Shown: piece after piece, positions 24,270 through 36,071 of the stretch
How positions within the stretch are numbered: the stretch's first letter is position 1
Layout: every line of letters starts with the position of its first letter
Source: Lepas anatifera
Lineage: Eukaryota; Arthropoda; Thecostraca; Lepadidae
DNA length: 64,000 nt
Assembly (NCBI GenBank): GCA_034440635.1
Contig: JAOTON010002267.1
Location: 590,501-654,500 of the forward strand
Direction of reading: 5' to 3'
Notes under the pieces: generated by a model
Told to the model about the DNA's origin: nothing
Databases searched by the model: none
What the model saw: the letters and a program-made list of their open reading frames with translations, nothing else
Made by a program: the position numbers and the translations under genes

Positions 24270-24480
24270 CAGAGCCGCATGACGAAATCCATGGAGCGAA
24301 GCTCATTGAGATTTCTCAAGCGGCTCTATTCTGGCCGCTCAGACGGGTCTCGTCGTGGTCTGTTGTTGTTGTTTTGTTGTCAGAGCCGCATGACGAAATC
24401 CATGGAGCGAAGCGCATTGAGATTTCTCAAGCGGCTCTATTCTGCCGCTCAGACGGGTCTCGTCGTGGTCTGTTGTTGTT
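24270..24480. repeat. 111-bp tandem duplication
   Basis: Two near-identical units start at CAGAGCCGCATGACG (24270 and 24381) and end in TTG-rich tails. The first 12 bases of the core, GAGCCGCATGAC, are the reverse complement of GTCATGCGGCTC at the end of the larger duplicated units that follow (25740 and 27067). Confidence 0.85.
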
Positions 24481-25790
24481 GTTGTTGGCGTCTGTCCGTC
24501 CTGAGAATTGATGTCAGAGCTCTGGAATTTTGTAGGGTGATAGCCCTTCTGCTCCAGACACCCAAACTGAAGCCCCGAGTTGAAATCCAAAATAGTTGAT
24601 AAATTTTGGCTCAAACTTTTCTGTTTTTATTTTTCTAATTTTTACTTCTTAAGCTACGAACTTGAATTTATGTCCTTTCAATGAATAACAAGGGCCAGCT
24701 AGGGGAAAAAATTGAGCTGATCCGACAATATTTATTGTGCAAAAACGCGGCATTTCTCACGCGAGCAAAAAACCTGCTAAAAGTTGATGGCCGACTTGTG
24801 CGCTCGAAATGTCAGAAGGCACGCCTCAGTTAGCTGAAAGGCAGTTACCTAGGGGTAGCTAGGCACATTTTGTTGTGCTTAGGCATAGTTTTAAGTGCAA
24901 AACGTAAAATTTTGACCTACTTTTTACAGTTCTTCCGGAGGGCTGAATTTTGTTTCATTTCATTCCAACGTTAATGTCTCACAATCTAATTGACTGATTT
25001 GAGTTTTCATTTAAAAAAATGAAAGAACATTGCTTCCGCATGATACTATTTGGAGATGGAAATTGTGAATGTAAAATTCTTTGTTTTATAGGCATAAATA
25101 GAAATTGAGTCAAACATTTTTTACTTGCATCTTCCTGGTTCCAAGCTCGTGTCACTCACAAACTCAGAACTGACATGGCTGAATAGGAAAGTTACTTGTG
25201 GTCATTTCGCTCACTTATACTACCCACCTATCTCTAATGGCTTTCGAGTAATTAGTCAAAAATGTATTACAAGATGCTTAATTTCTCGGACCACCTTTGC
25301 TTCTCACCATGGTTGCAAGTCCTTAAAATGGATGGAAGTTGATGAAATTTGGCATGAAGCTAGCTTGGGATCCTAGCTCGACGATACAAGTAATTTCAGT
25401 CCAAAAGAATGCTTGGTTCGTCTTCTAGAAGCACCTTTATATCGTGCCTTTTCGGGACAAGCACAGCACCCGGCGCCAGCGGCCCGGCATATTCGGCGGA
25501 GCTGTACCAGCCAGTGACCTCCTGACGGGTCACAGATGTTCAGCTAGTGAGAGGGTGAGTAGCGTGGAACGGTGGTCTAGTGGTTAGAGGCCATGTCTCT
25601 TGATCAGGTAGGACCGGATCGAATCCGGGGGGAACACGTAATCTTTATTGGTTATTTCAAGGAAAAGAATGATAAAACTGACTTACAGGCTTATGAAGAG
25701 ATACATTAAGAACGAAATAAGGTTAGCTTTCAGCACATTGTCATGCGGCTCTCCTGCGCCGGTGGGGCGTTAGCCCAGGTCGCAGACCGG
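24475..25790. repeat. 1.32-kb tandem unit, copy 1
   Basis: Begins with a TTG run and TTGGCGTCTGTCCGTCCTG and ends with CTGCGCCGGTGGGGCGTTAG and GGTCGCAGACCGG. It matches 25791-27119 along its length with scattered substitutions. Both copies keep a conserved block (25125-25376 here) that reads as an 83-codon frame in one copy; the other copy has changed residues and end. It contains a tRNA-like segment near its end. Confidence 0.85.
25564..25640 (+). repeat. tRNA-derived segment (SINE head), copy 1
   Basis: A-box TGGTCTAGTGG (25573-25583) and B-box GGATCGAATCC (25616-25626) with tRNA-like 43-bp spacing. The acceptor stem does not pair and the B-box is mutated from GGTTCGAATCC, so this is a tRNA-derived repeat and not a functional tRNA. 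Confidence 0.65.
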
Positions 25791-27119
25791 AGTTGTTGTT
25801 GTTGGCGTCTGTCAGTCCTGAGAATTGATGTCAGAGCTCTGGAATTTTGTAGGGTGATAGCCCTTCTGCTCCAGACACCCAAACTGAAGCCCCGAGTCGA
25901 AATCCAAAATAGTTTTTGGAAATTTTGGCTCAAACTTTTTCTGTTTTATATTTTTCTAATTTTTACTTCTTAAGCTACGAGCTTGAAATTTATGTCCTTT
26001 TCAATGGATAACAAGGGCCAGCTAGGGGGAAAAAATTGAGTTGATCCGACAATATGTATTGCGCGAAAACGCGGCATTTCTCACGCGCGCAAAAAACCTG
26101 CTAAAGTTGATGGCCGACTTGTGCGCTCGAAATGTCAGAAGACAGGCCTCAGTTAGCTGAAAGGCAGTTACCTAGGGGTGGCTAGGCAAATTTTGTAGTG
26201 CTTAGGCATAGTTTTGAGTGCAAAACGTAAAATTTTGACCTACTTTTTACAGTTCTTCCGGAAGACTGAATTTTGGTTCATTTCATTTCAACGTTAATAT
26301 CTCACAATCTAATTGACCGATTTGAGTTTTCATTTCAAATAATAAAAAAGAACATTGCTTCCGCCTGATAATATTTGGAGATGGAAATTGTGAATGTGAA
26401 ATTCTTTTGTTTTATAGGCATAAAAAGAAATTGAGTAAAAAAACTTTTTATTTGCATCCTCCTGGTTCCAAGCTCATGTCACTCACAAACTCAGAACTGA
26501 CATGGCTGAATAGGAAAGTTACTTGCAGTCCTTTCGCTCACTTATACTACCAACCTATCTCTAATGGCTTTCGAGTAATTAGTCCAAAATGTATTACAAG
26601 ATGCCAAATTTATCGGACCACCTTTGCTTCTCACCATGGTTTCAAGCCCTTAGAATGGATGAAAGCGGAAGAATTTGGCATGAAGCTAGCTTAGGATCCT
26701 AGCTCGACGATACAAGTAATTTCAGGCCAAAAGAATGCTTGGTTCATCTTCTAGAAGCACCTTTATATCGTGCCTTTTCGGGACAAGCACAGCACCCGGC
26801 GCCAGCGGCCCGGCATATTCGGCGGAGTTCTACCAGCCAGTGACCTCCTGACGGGTCACAGGTGTTCAGCTAGTGGGAGGGTGCGCAGTGTGGCACGGTG
26901 GTCTAGTGGTTAGAGGCCCTGTCTGTTGATCAGGTAGGTCCGGTTCGAATCCGGGGGTGACCATGTACCATTTATTGGTTATTTTAAAGAAAAGAATGAT
27001 AAAACTGACTTGCAGGCTTATGAAGAGATGCATTAAGAACGAAATATGGTTTACTTTCAGCACATTGTCATGCGGCTCTCCTGCGCCGGTGGGGCGTTAG
27101 CCCAGGTCGCAGACCGGAG
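25791..27119. repeat. 1.32-kb tandem unit, copy 2
   Basis: Direct tandem copy of the preceding unit, starting with AGTTGTTGTTGTTGGCGTC and ending at GGTCGCAGACCGG. Divergence is low, so the duplication looks fairly recent. A unit bounded by sequences related as inverted repeats (GAGCCGCATGAC / GTCATGCGGCTC) could have been mobile; no target duplication was identified. Confidence 0.85.
26890..26965 (+). repeat. tRNA-derived segment (SINE head), copy 2
   Basis: Perfect A-box TGGTCTAGTGG (26899-26909) and perfect B-box GGTTCGAATCC (26942-26952). The T-arm pairs, and the anticodon arm forms four pairs with a T-T mismatch. The acceptor strands (GGCACGG and GGTGACC) pair at only two positions, so it is not a functional tRNA. 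Confidence 0.65.
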
Positions 27120-27238
27120 TTTTATATGGACTAGGTTGTATGCGAGCTTATTTCTATATGTTTGTTCTTGCATTGTTTACTGTTTTGCTCCGGGAAGAGT
27201 CGCTCACAGAAGTTTTCAAAGGTCAATATTTTGTGTAA

Positions 27239-28644
27239 CCCTATTTGCGGCAGGGGGGCTAATATTGCCCCCCTTCAGGTTTTTCAACAATATCTCCAAA
27301 ACGGCTTGCGATAGAACTTTGAAACTTCCTGACTTTTCCTAAAACTAGTACAGGCAGGTTTTCTGAATTTTTCAAGATTATATATTTAACAGGGGCGGAG
27401 CTATGGCTGGGTTTTTGGCGAGGTTCTATCCACAAACCAAGTATTATCGTATGCGGTGGGTTCTTTGTAAAAGGAAGCCGTCTCTGCTGATCCTGATGCC
27501 AGTTATATGGTTTTATTATATCATTTGTTATGTGAGATGATAGTGCATTCACAATTGTCACTATCTGTATTCATCAGGGGCGGTTATAGCAGTTCAAAAT
27601 GGGGGGAATGTTATCAAGAAGGACTAAACGTTAGTAAGTGAGAAGACTGCTTACAGCCGTGCCAGGGCGAATACAATTGGGTATATGGAAATTCAAAATA
27701 GTTTTACCCAATTTTTGATTACCAGAGTCGTGTCCAGTCACTATAATGTAGAGTAAATCACAAATATAAAAGCATACGTTTCTTCACTTAGAGCTTTGTG
27801 CGAGACTAGCATGCTCTGTATGTATTCAGTTTCAGGAACGACTAAGGAAATATTTGGCCCATAGGCAGATCACGGAGACAACAGCATACGGAACGTGTTA
27901 CCAATGGCGGAAAAGTGTCAGTATTTGAGGATGTAACATTACATTTTCAAAATATATATTCCCAGCCAGTATCACCGCCGCGACTCAGTATCGTCGTATA
28001 TTGAAAATGTGTTTCCAATCACCCCCACCCCCCACGACGAGAGTCCTTGATCCGCCTATGTCATCCCCTTTCCCAGAGCTGTCATGGGAGTGTAAAAATT
28101 ATCAGAAATAAATTTCAACTAGTCGAGGGACTAATATACTCATGCATACCACTCGCATATTGTTGGTATGTATTTTACCCCACTATTTTGCCTTACTGCA
28201 TCCGACCCTGATGAGTTTTTCGTTTTTTTTTATTTATTTATGCGTCAAAGATGCCAAGCATTATATGACAGCTTCTAATCCGCGTAACAAAAACTTTTTA
28301 GGTTGTATATTTTTCCCCTCATAGTCCTGGGCCTGGATCTGCCATTGAATTTCGAATTTTTGCGTAGCTCGAGTATATGACAATTTTGAGTCAATTATTT
28401 GTAAATCTGAACTAGTTTTGTGAAAATCGTACAACAGAGACAAGGGTTATGGAAAATCTAAAAAATACACAAAAATTGTATATTTTGCACGACCTTCCCC
28501 TTAGAAATCAAAATTTTGAAATTTTTTTTTCAAAATAAAGGTTAGCGTCTGGGAAATCTATAGCACTTTGAATTTTCAAAATCGGCCGGATAGATTACGA
28601 GATCTTAGGGGGGCCGATATTGCCCCCCCTTGCCGGAAATAGGG
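27239..28644 (+). mobile_element. TTAA-clan element, family F, with hAT debris inside
   Basis: Tips CCCTATTTGCGGCAGGGGGG and the complement of CCCTATTTCCGGCAAGGGGG. Flanks are GTAA (27235-27238) and GTAG (28645-28648), possibly a decayed TTAA pair. Palindromes with core CTAATATTG (27253-27273) and CCGATATTG (28608-28628) lie just inside. The motif CAGGTTTTTCAACAATATC followed by CAAAACGGC matches the clan short end. Unlike A-E it has almost no AGGTCA sites. CAGGGGCGG fragments at 27391 and 27576 and a weak inverted pair at 27860/28060 suggest later hAT insertions. Confidence 0.6.
27860..28060. mobile_element. possible decayed hAT-type miniature element
   Basis: CATAGGCAGATCACGGA at the left and TCCTTGATCCGCCTATG at the right are imperfect inverted repeats of the hAT miniature type. 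The expected 8-bp target duplication is not recognisable, so support is weak. Confidence 0.35.
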
Positions 28645-30100
28645 GTAGCCGGGAGCATGACGGAAATAGGGCTAATATCCAGAGTTTCCTTATTATAGCA
28701 TTTATCAGAAATTTAAATTCAATCGCTGCTTCCAAATATATAAAGTTTCCAAGTTTGATATCAGGACTGTGCATTAGGCAGTTTCAAATTTCAAAAAGTT
28801 TCAGAATTCCTTAGGTCAGCATTTTTCCCATGATTTGGTTTATTTCTAGTCGATTGGCAACAATTTTGACCCAGTTTGTTGAGAAATAAGGTTGCCTATA
28901 TTCGCTTTCAAAATTTCATGTTTTCGGGTTCGCCAATGGTGTTATGGGCAGTACCGGCGTTGCAGTCGCCAATACCGTGGGCCCTGTTTCTGAGTTTGTC
29001 ATTTCTTTCTAGCGCAATTTTTTGATAGGGCTGTATGCTGTGTAGTACATTACCTATTTACGGACGTTGTGGTAGGTATTCCCATGTCGGAAAGGGAGGG
29101 AAGGAAGTAGTCTCGTTGATAAATATGTTGGCAGATCGATGAAGTGTCTGACATATGTTTCAGTAAATTGGCATGGTGCAATATTCACTGGGAAAGGAGG
29201 ACGAGCATGCAAAAATCTTCTCTGAGAGAGTCGGGAGTAATTCCTCAGTCCTCATATCCTTTAGGTTCGAGGCAATACATATACCATCCAATTATATTTG
29301 CAAGCGATTCGTCTCCCTCACAAGTCACAAGCGAAGTTAAAGCAGGGGCCATACAAGTTTGCACTTTTTCGGCATGCTTTCACTTTGCTGACTCCCTGCC
29401 TAGTTGTTAATCTTGATTAAATTCCAGAAACATATTTGCACTATATTTTAATAGAAACCACATTTATGCCTCACGTGAGTATCTCACATGCATATCATGT
29501 CTTGATTTCAGGCGTCATCACACGCTTTCCTTCTATAGCATGCTCATCGCTGCCTTTTCTAAACTCCGTCAAGCGCCCTGCGATGTTCTTCTGATTGCAG
29601 CAGCGACTGAAAGTGACTATCGTCTTTGACACCACCAAAGAATTGTTTTAACCATACCAAGGCTTCTTCCCAATACGTCATTAGTGACTTTGATTGATCG
29701 GACAAGCCCCTCGTGAAGCCGCAAGTCTTTGTGAGAGACTCAACTTTTTGGATGTACCGGCAACCATGCGTGGCCAGCGGATGTTAGGTCAAAAAGAAGC
29801 CACGAAGACCCGCCCACCGTATCAGCCAGCTAGCTTGTTTCGTCGAGGACAAAATCAGTGGTGGAGTGGTCCGTTGCAGCTACTCTGGGTGTCGCCACTA
29901 GTTTCTCACTTATATTAAACTTCTGCTGCTCAGAAAACTCGTTGCTAAATAAACTGAGCACAACGACTGGAAGCTTTAGATACCGCAAGTGTCGTTACAA
30001 CACATTGATGGCAGCTTCCCCTTCTTCACGATCTACGTGTGATTGTACCTGACCAGCGTTCGGTATAGTTAGAGGTCATTTGCTGGCGCATCTGCAGAGA
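28645..30100. repeat. large inverted repeat, left arm
   Basis: About 1.45 kb that pairs with 30763-34085 once the transposon insertion is removed. By eye the arms agree at roughly four bases in five, with small indels. Landmarks: GATCGATGAAGTGTCTGACA (29132), GATCGGACAAGCCCCTCGTG (29697), and ACGTGTGATTGTACC (30035). Frames here (29144-29410, 29694-29918) are not conserved with the other arm as proteins. At about 29165 this arm has CCAA where the right arm has the TTAA used for insertion. Confidence 0.85.
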
Positions 30101-30762
30101 CAGGTGCTCGAAGGCTGAGCCCGGCAACCAAAGAGGTCGCCGAGCTCAGCCTGATAGCTGTTGGTGCTGTACCTCCCCGAGGCACATGGTTCATCAAGTC
30201 AGGTGAATTCCGTCAAACCCAGCTGGATGGCAAGGGTCAGTTTCAAAGTGTCATAAGCCTCTGAATTTCAGCTCAAAGTTTGATTTCAGCTCAATTTCAA
30301 TTTCAGCTCAAAGTTTTATGTGCCCAACTTGTCACAGGCAATTTGAAAAATACACTGCTGCTAATATATAATAATTTTGTGCCATATCTGACATGTAGCC
30401 TTGTTTCTAATAGGATTGTAAGGGCTTCATTGACGCATCCCTCGCTAATAATGTACATATAGTACATTACATATACTGTTTTTTTGAGGATGTGCTGTTC
30501 CATTTGAGGATAGTCTGCTGAGACATTGGCGCTGAGAGGTAGCTGGTCTGAGAGGTAGCAAGTCTGCTGAGACAGTTGGCGCAGATTCAGAATCATGGCG
30601 GTGCCGATTCCATGGTCATTGTATTTTTTACCGATTCGGTACTGCATCAAAATGTACCTATTCGCCGACCAGATAGCCTGTGAAAAATATATAATGCACA
30701 AGCTTCACCGCATAGTGCTGTTCATCGTGCTTGTTACACCAGTGTGTGGCATCAAGCGCATG
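30101..30762. other. spacer between inverted-repeat arms
   Basis: About 660 bp. Contains a short tandem motif TTTCAGCTCAAAGTTT (30269-30317) and near-repeated GAGAGGTAGC / TCTGCTGAGACA blocks (30515-30575). The 132-codon minus frame (30303-30701) has no recognisable domain. Confidence 0.5.
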
Positions 30763-31703
30763 TTGCAGCAGATGCACCAGCAAATAACCTGTAACTATAC
30801 CAAACGCTGTTCACGTGCAATCACACGTAGACCGTGAGGTAGAAGAAGCTACCATCAAGGTACTGCGACAACCATCGTGGCATCTAAAGCTACCAATCAC
30901 CGTGTTCAGTTTATTCAGCGACGAGGTTTCTGAGGAGCAAAGCTCAGATTAGTGAGAAACTAGCTGCGACACCCAGAGCAGCTGCGACGGACCACTGCCC
31001 TACTGATGTTGTCCTCGACGACACAAGCCAGCTGGCTGACATGGTGGGCGAGTCTTCGTGGCTTCTTTTTGACCTCACATCCGCTGGCCACGCATGGTTG
31101 TCGGCACATCCAAAAAGTTGAGTCTCTCACAAAGAGTTGCGACTTCACGAGGGGCTTGTCCGATCGATCAAAGTCACTAATGATATATCGGGAAGAAGCC
31201 TTGATATGGTAAAAACATTTATTTTGGAGGGGACAAAAATGATAGTCACTTTCGGTCGCTGCTGCAAGCAGAGGAGCATCGCAGGGAGCGCCTGACGGAG
31301 TTTAGAAAAGGCAGCGATGAGCATGCTATAGAAGGAAAGCGTGCTATGTGATGACGCCTGAAATCAAGACATTACATGCATGTGAGATGCTCACGTGGTT
31401 GCTATTAAGTATGCTTTTAATTAAAATGTAGTGCAGATATGTTCCTGGAATTTAGTCAAGATGAACAACTAGGCAGGGAGTCAGCGAAGTGAAAGCGTGC
31501 CGAAAAGCGCAAACTTATATCGCCTCTGCTTTCACTTCCCTTGTGACTTGTGAGGGAGACGAATCGCTTGCAAATATAATTGGATCGTATATGTAGTGCC
31601 TCGAAACTAGAGGATATCAGGACTGAGGAATTACTCCCGACTCTCTCACACTAGATTTTTGCATGCTCGTCTTCCTTTCCCAGCGAATATTGCACCATGT
31701 TAA

Positions 31704-33560
31704 CACGCGCATTGACGGGGGTCTGAGCCACCTTCGCATTGACGGGAGGGTATCCGCCCCCCTAAGATCTCGAGAACCACGGTAGGTAGCGAAAAACGGT
31801 AAAGGGTGTTGGGCTGCCCATCCACTTGTCCATCGAAAACATTTGGAACATTTTTTTTGTCAGGTCACATTTAAGGTCACGAGAGGTCAAAACATTCCGT
31901 CATAGGGATAACATGTAAATTCAGTTTTTCAGCCATTTCATCTGAACAAGTAAAGATAGAGCAAAACGACTTAACCTTCGCCCGGGTGGGGGTCTTTGAC
32001 CCTCCTCGGTTTTTCGAGCGACCAAAACGGCGGCGCGCAGCGCGCCAAACCTGGTTAGCTGTTCCTTCATCATTTTTACATCTTTCCTGAAAATTTAAGC
32101 TCAGGTCATATCAGGTCAGGTCACCGGGCTGGGTGAAGTGACTTCACCTCAAAATGTTGACCGCATAACTAAAGAAGGGTTATCGATAGTTCAAACTCTA
32201 CCACATATTGGGCTTGCCAGGAGCTACAACATATGTTGGGATTTTTGATATTGGTGACCTAGGTCATGTGCAGGGCATGACCTCCCCATTGTAATACATG
32301 GGGAAATGAAATGAGCTTTTCTCAGTAGTATAGATGGAATCACTTTAAACATCGGTTCGACTTGTTTTGCCATTTCTGAAGTTGATGCTAAAATTTTGAC
32401 TTGTGACCTTTAAGGGTCACCTTGGTCAATAAGCATTTTGGTGTTTTACTCTATAAATGTTAATGATAGATGAACTTTTATTTTGTACCAAGTGTTTGTA
32501 TAGTCACTGAGTCAATGCTATGATCGTGACTATACCGGTCGTTGGGTCGACCGCCGACCGGGTCGGTCAATTCTTAAATTTGACCTGGCATAGAATATCA
32601 TATATCATTCGATTTGTATTGGAGGGATTGCATGGTGCATAACTATGGTGCATATGTTTGGTTTGGAGCTATTGCGAAAAGTAACGCCCTTATGATGGGT
32701 GGCTTGGACATTTCCAGATATGTCATATTCGTGCCTGTGCTCCTGGCTTTGACCTGACACGAAATGAATGCCACTCCATGGCGCATTCAGGCTTTCGATG
32801 ATGTTGAAAATGTTTCTGCTATCTGTTTCTGGATATATGGGTTTTTTAGTACACCTCATATTAGTGATTTGACCTATTTTCCTTGTACCTTGATATTGAC
32901 CTGATAAGAAAATGCCGAGTATTTGTTTTTTAAGCCATTGCCGGTTTTTGCCTTTGGATGTGGGGTTCCCGGTTGTACGCGGGGTTAAACTGCATGAATC
33001 CTCTCAGCAAGCCGAATCGAATTATATATAATTTGACCTTGCTAGGTCAAATCAAGGATTTGACCTGACCTGAGGTCAGGTCAGGGTCAAATGATATAAA
33101 ATGCATACCATTAGAACTGCAAAGCCCAGGCGAGTCTAATGCAGCTAAAAGAAATGCTCTATCACCATCCGTTACTGAGTTAATCCGTAAAAAAAAACAT
33201 TTTTTCCCATGTATTTCCAATGGAGAGGTCATGTCTCGTACCTGACCTTAGGTCATCGATATAAAAAATACCGGAACATATCTTAGAGAACTCGGTGAGG
33301 CCATTATGTGACATGAGTTTCAATCGGATAAGGTCACCCCTGCTTCGACTTATGCTATCTTAAACTTTTTTTTAGGTCGGGTCACTTGACCTGTACTGGT
33401 GACCTAACCTGAGATGACCTAACCTTAAAATTTTCACAGAAGTTGTAAAAATGATGAGGGAAAAGGTATGCCAAGTACAGTGGCGCTACGCGCCGCCGTT
33501 TTTCTGCTATCTCCGAAAAACCCGAGGGGGGCAGGTACCTGCTCCCCGTCAATGCGCGTG
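31704..33560 (-). mobile_element. TTAA element, family A (copy 6), in inverted-repeat arm
   Basis: TTAA at 31700-31703 and 33561-33564. Long end first (tip, linker GAGCCACCTTCGC, tip repeat). A family B element occupies 31975-32994, inserted at the internal sequence GACTTAAACTGCATGAATC. Without it the host is about 833 bp, normal for family A. Palindromes: the left is reduced (GGGAGGGTATCCGCCC), the right has GGTACCTGCTCC. Confidence 0.88.
31975..32994 (+). mobile_element. TTAA element, family B (copy 2), nested in family A copy 6
   Basis: TTAA at 31971-31974 and 32995-32998. The short end is well preserved (CCTTCGCCCGGGTGGGG, palindrome GGGGGTCTTTGACCC, CGGTTTTTCGAGCGACC). The far end is decayed (GGGTTCCCGGTTGTACGCGGGG). 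The interior has family B landmarks (CATATATCATTCGATTTGTA, AGTACACCTCATATTAGTGA) and AGGTCA sites. It is the innermost of three nested layers. Confidence 0.8.
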
Positions 33561-34163
33561 TTAATTCACTGAAACATATGCCAGACACTTCATCGATCTG
33601 CCAACATATTTATCAACGAGAGTGCTTCAGCGACCGTTTCCCTCCCTTTCCGACATGGCAATACCTACCACAACGTCCGTAAATAGGTAATGTACTACAC
33701 AGCATACAGCCCTATCAAAAATTTGCGCTGGAAAGAAATGACAAACTCAGAAACAAGGCCCATGGTATTGGCGACTGCAACGCTGCTACTGCCCATAACA
33801 CCATTGGCGAACCCGAAAACATGAAATTTTGAAGCGAATATAGGCAACCTTATTGCTCAACAAACTGGGACGAAATTGTTTTCTATCGACTAGAAATAAA
33901 CAAAATCATGGGACCTAAGGAATTTTGATTTTTCTGAAATTTGAAACGGCCTACTGTGCATTCTGCATAAAACTATGATCTTGTTCTGAGGAAGAATACA
34001 CCTTTTGATTTCACTAGCTCAATCCCAAAGGCTTAGCCCTATTATTCTCAGGCCCCTGGCTTTCCCTACTCCTGTCAGAAGATGTGGGTGATTTCCCCTC
34101 GATATGAGATGTAAAGATTCCCCCAATATATACAATATGTACATATCATTTAAAATATTCGAA

Positions 34164-34183
34164 GTGGGACCGATATGTCCCAC
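34164..34183. repeat. orphan clan-like palindrome
   Basis: GTGGGACCGATATGTCCCAC has perfect 7-bp arms around a CGATAT centre, in the style of the clan subterminal palindromes, but no tip or TTAA lies next to it. May be the last trace of another element. Confidence 0.35.
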
Positions 34184-34291
34184 CTTCAATTCCATGGTAA
34201 AACATTGCCTAAAGACATTGTCTTAAATTATGACATCTGTCAATAAATCACTGCATTGCCTGAAATAAATAAATAAAGACATTGCCATTAA

Positions 34292-35333
34292 CACGCGCCC
34301 CACTGGGGTTCCTTCCCGGCATGACGCGCCCTGCTGAGCGCGTCATGCCGGAAGTTCTTCCCGGCATGAGATACGTAGGGAGGTTCTTCGCCCCCCCCCC
34401 TACGTATCTCATTTCCCACGAAAGCTAAATAAATACGGGAAGCGTTCGAAAGCTCTTGACAAGACAAAAATATTTCATATGGAAAAAATTATGGCAGGTC
34501 AATATTGAGGTCAGTATAGGTCAAGGAAGGTTCCATAGGCTTACAACAGAGCAGTGTACGTTTCTCTCTCTAGATCTGTACTCAGGGGAGCTAGAGCAAA
34601 TATTTATGCATCATTGGATTCCTCTCATCGCAGCAAATTGAATGATGTATAATATGACCTTGCTAGGTCAAATAGTGAAAATGACCTGACCTCGAGCTAG
34701 GTCGGGGTCACAGAGTGACCTGGTATGGTCATGTTGCATATCAATTGACTCCCCATGACAATATAAGCACAATGCAAGCAAATTGGAAGCTTTATCTCAA
34801 TTCAGTGAGAGGTTACTGGCAAAACAATCCATGCTCCCGTGGCCTGACATGACCTTTGAGAGGTCAGATGCTCAAAAAACGCTTTATGGTCAAGATCGTG
34901 GCAAGAATAGGCGGTTTGAGCATTTTCAGCATTATCTATCCAGTATCTACTGAAAACAAGCCCATTCTATTTTTCACCATAGACTTATAATGGGGTGACC
35001 AAAAAGTTGGCCCCACCTTAGGTCAACAATATCTAAATTCCTGAGATAGCAGATTTGTAGCCCATAATGACCTTATCAAATTGTGAAAGTTTCAAACTGA
35101 TCAGTTTGCTGATGTTCCCTGGGCGCCGCTTAAAACTCGTGATTTGAGGTTTTGAGGTCGGGTCACTTGACCTTGAATGGCTCCTTGACCTGACATGACC
35201 TCAACTAAAAAATTTGGTCAGATGTGTAAAATTGATCAGGAATAAGGTACTGTAAGTATTGTTGTTCTGCGTCTCTTCGTTTCTAGCTCTCTGGGGAAAA
35301 CCAGGAGGGAGGCAACCCCCAGCGGGGCGCGTG
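34292..35333 (-). mobile_element. TTAA element, family C (copy 2)
   Basis: TTAA at 34288-34291 and 35334-35337. Tips CACGCGCCCCACTGGGG and the complement of CACGCGCCCCGCTGGGG. The left end has an extra hairpin-forming block (CATGACGCG...CGCGTCATG, 34319-34348). Interior clan motifs include AATATGACCTTGCTAGGTC (34652) and inward-facing TGACCT sites. Similar in layout to 8308-9301. Confidence 0.9.
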
Positions 35334-35337
35334 TTAA

Positions 35338-36067
35338 GCATCCTGACTTATGACAGTAAAATCGGATGTGACTAGTTTCTTGAACAGTCGTGGTGTTTCG
35401 TGCGTCGCAGCGTCCTCGCTGGCGGCGGGGGACCCTTGCGGGGACACGCCAGTGCCTTGACCGCCCCCCGTCGGCGGTGGGGGCGTTTACCGTTGGTGGG
35501 GACACCACAGCTGGGGGGTTGTCGTTCTTCTGCTAGCCGGCCAGTCGCGTGGGGGGGGCATCTACCGGGCCGGTTGATTGCACTAATTCATTAGCAGAAT
35601 GTGATGTGGGCTGGTTGAATGGGGGGGGCCCTGAAGTCTTTCCGAACCACCTCCCCGTGCCTGGTTTTATCATCGTCGCAGAGAGATATTTCAGCGTTTT
35701 GATCTTTCCACATTTTAGGGTACCATTGATTTGTAATTGAGTTCTTAATAGACGTGGTGCGCAAAGGAGGAAAAAATGTCTCGACTGTCTCCTACCAACT
35801 TTTTGCAGGCACAATCTGTCTCCTCGACATTTTTTTATAAATATCCTGCACATTTACATCAAAATTAGCGATCATAAGACGGCAGAGAACATGTTAATTC
35901 TTAAGGCATGAAATTTGATACCACTGGTCAAATTTACCTTCAAAATATCACACAGTGTTCTGAACTCATCAGACACTTGCCCTAAAACCGTACTGTGTTG
36001 CTAAAAGAAGGGACAGAGACTGCAGACTAAGCCCATTACACCAAAAACAATGGCAGCAATGCAGCTT
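35338..36067. other. GC-rich then AT-rich unique sequence; no gene recognised
   Basis: 35390-35640 is GC-rich with several G/C runs; frames there reflect base composition. Nothing diagnostic. Confidence 0.45.
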
Positions 36068-36071
36068 TTAA

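Larger units (their letters stand above)
30763..34085. repeat. large inverted repeat, right arm, with nested transposons
   Basis: Reverse-complement partner of 28645-30100. Interrupted at 31700-33564 by a family A element that contains a family B element. Outside the insertion the arm runs 30763-31699 and 33565-34085, with matching landmarks: CACGAGGGGCTTGTCCGATC (31147), TGTCAGACACTTCATCGATC in slightly altered form (33578). The insertion target reads CATG-TTAA-TTCACTG here against CATG-CCAA-TTTACTG in the left arm. Confidence 0.85.

Noticed and set aside
26890..26965. Functional tRNA gene
   Set aside because: A- and B-boxes are good but the acceptor stem does not pair and the anticodon stem is imperfect; it also occurs as part of a larger duplicated repeat.
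35236..35853. Overlapping frames on both strands at the edge of family C
   Set aside because: Driven by local GC richness and G/C runs; no domain, and one runs through the transposon tip.
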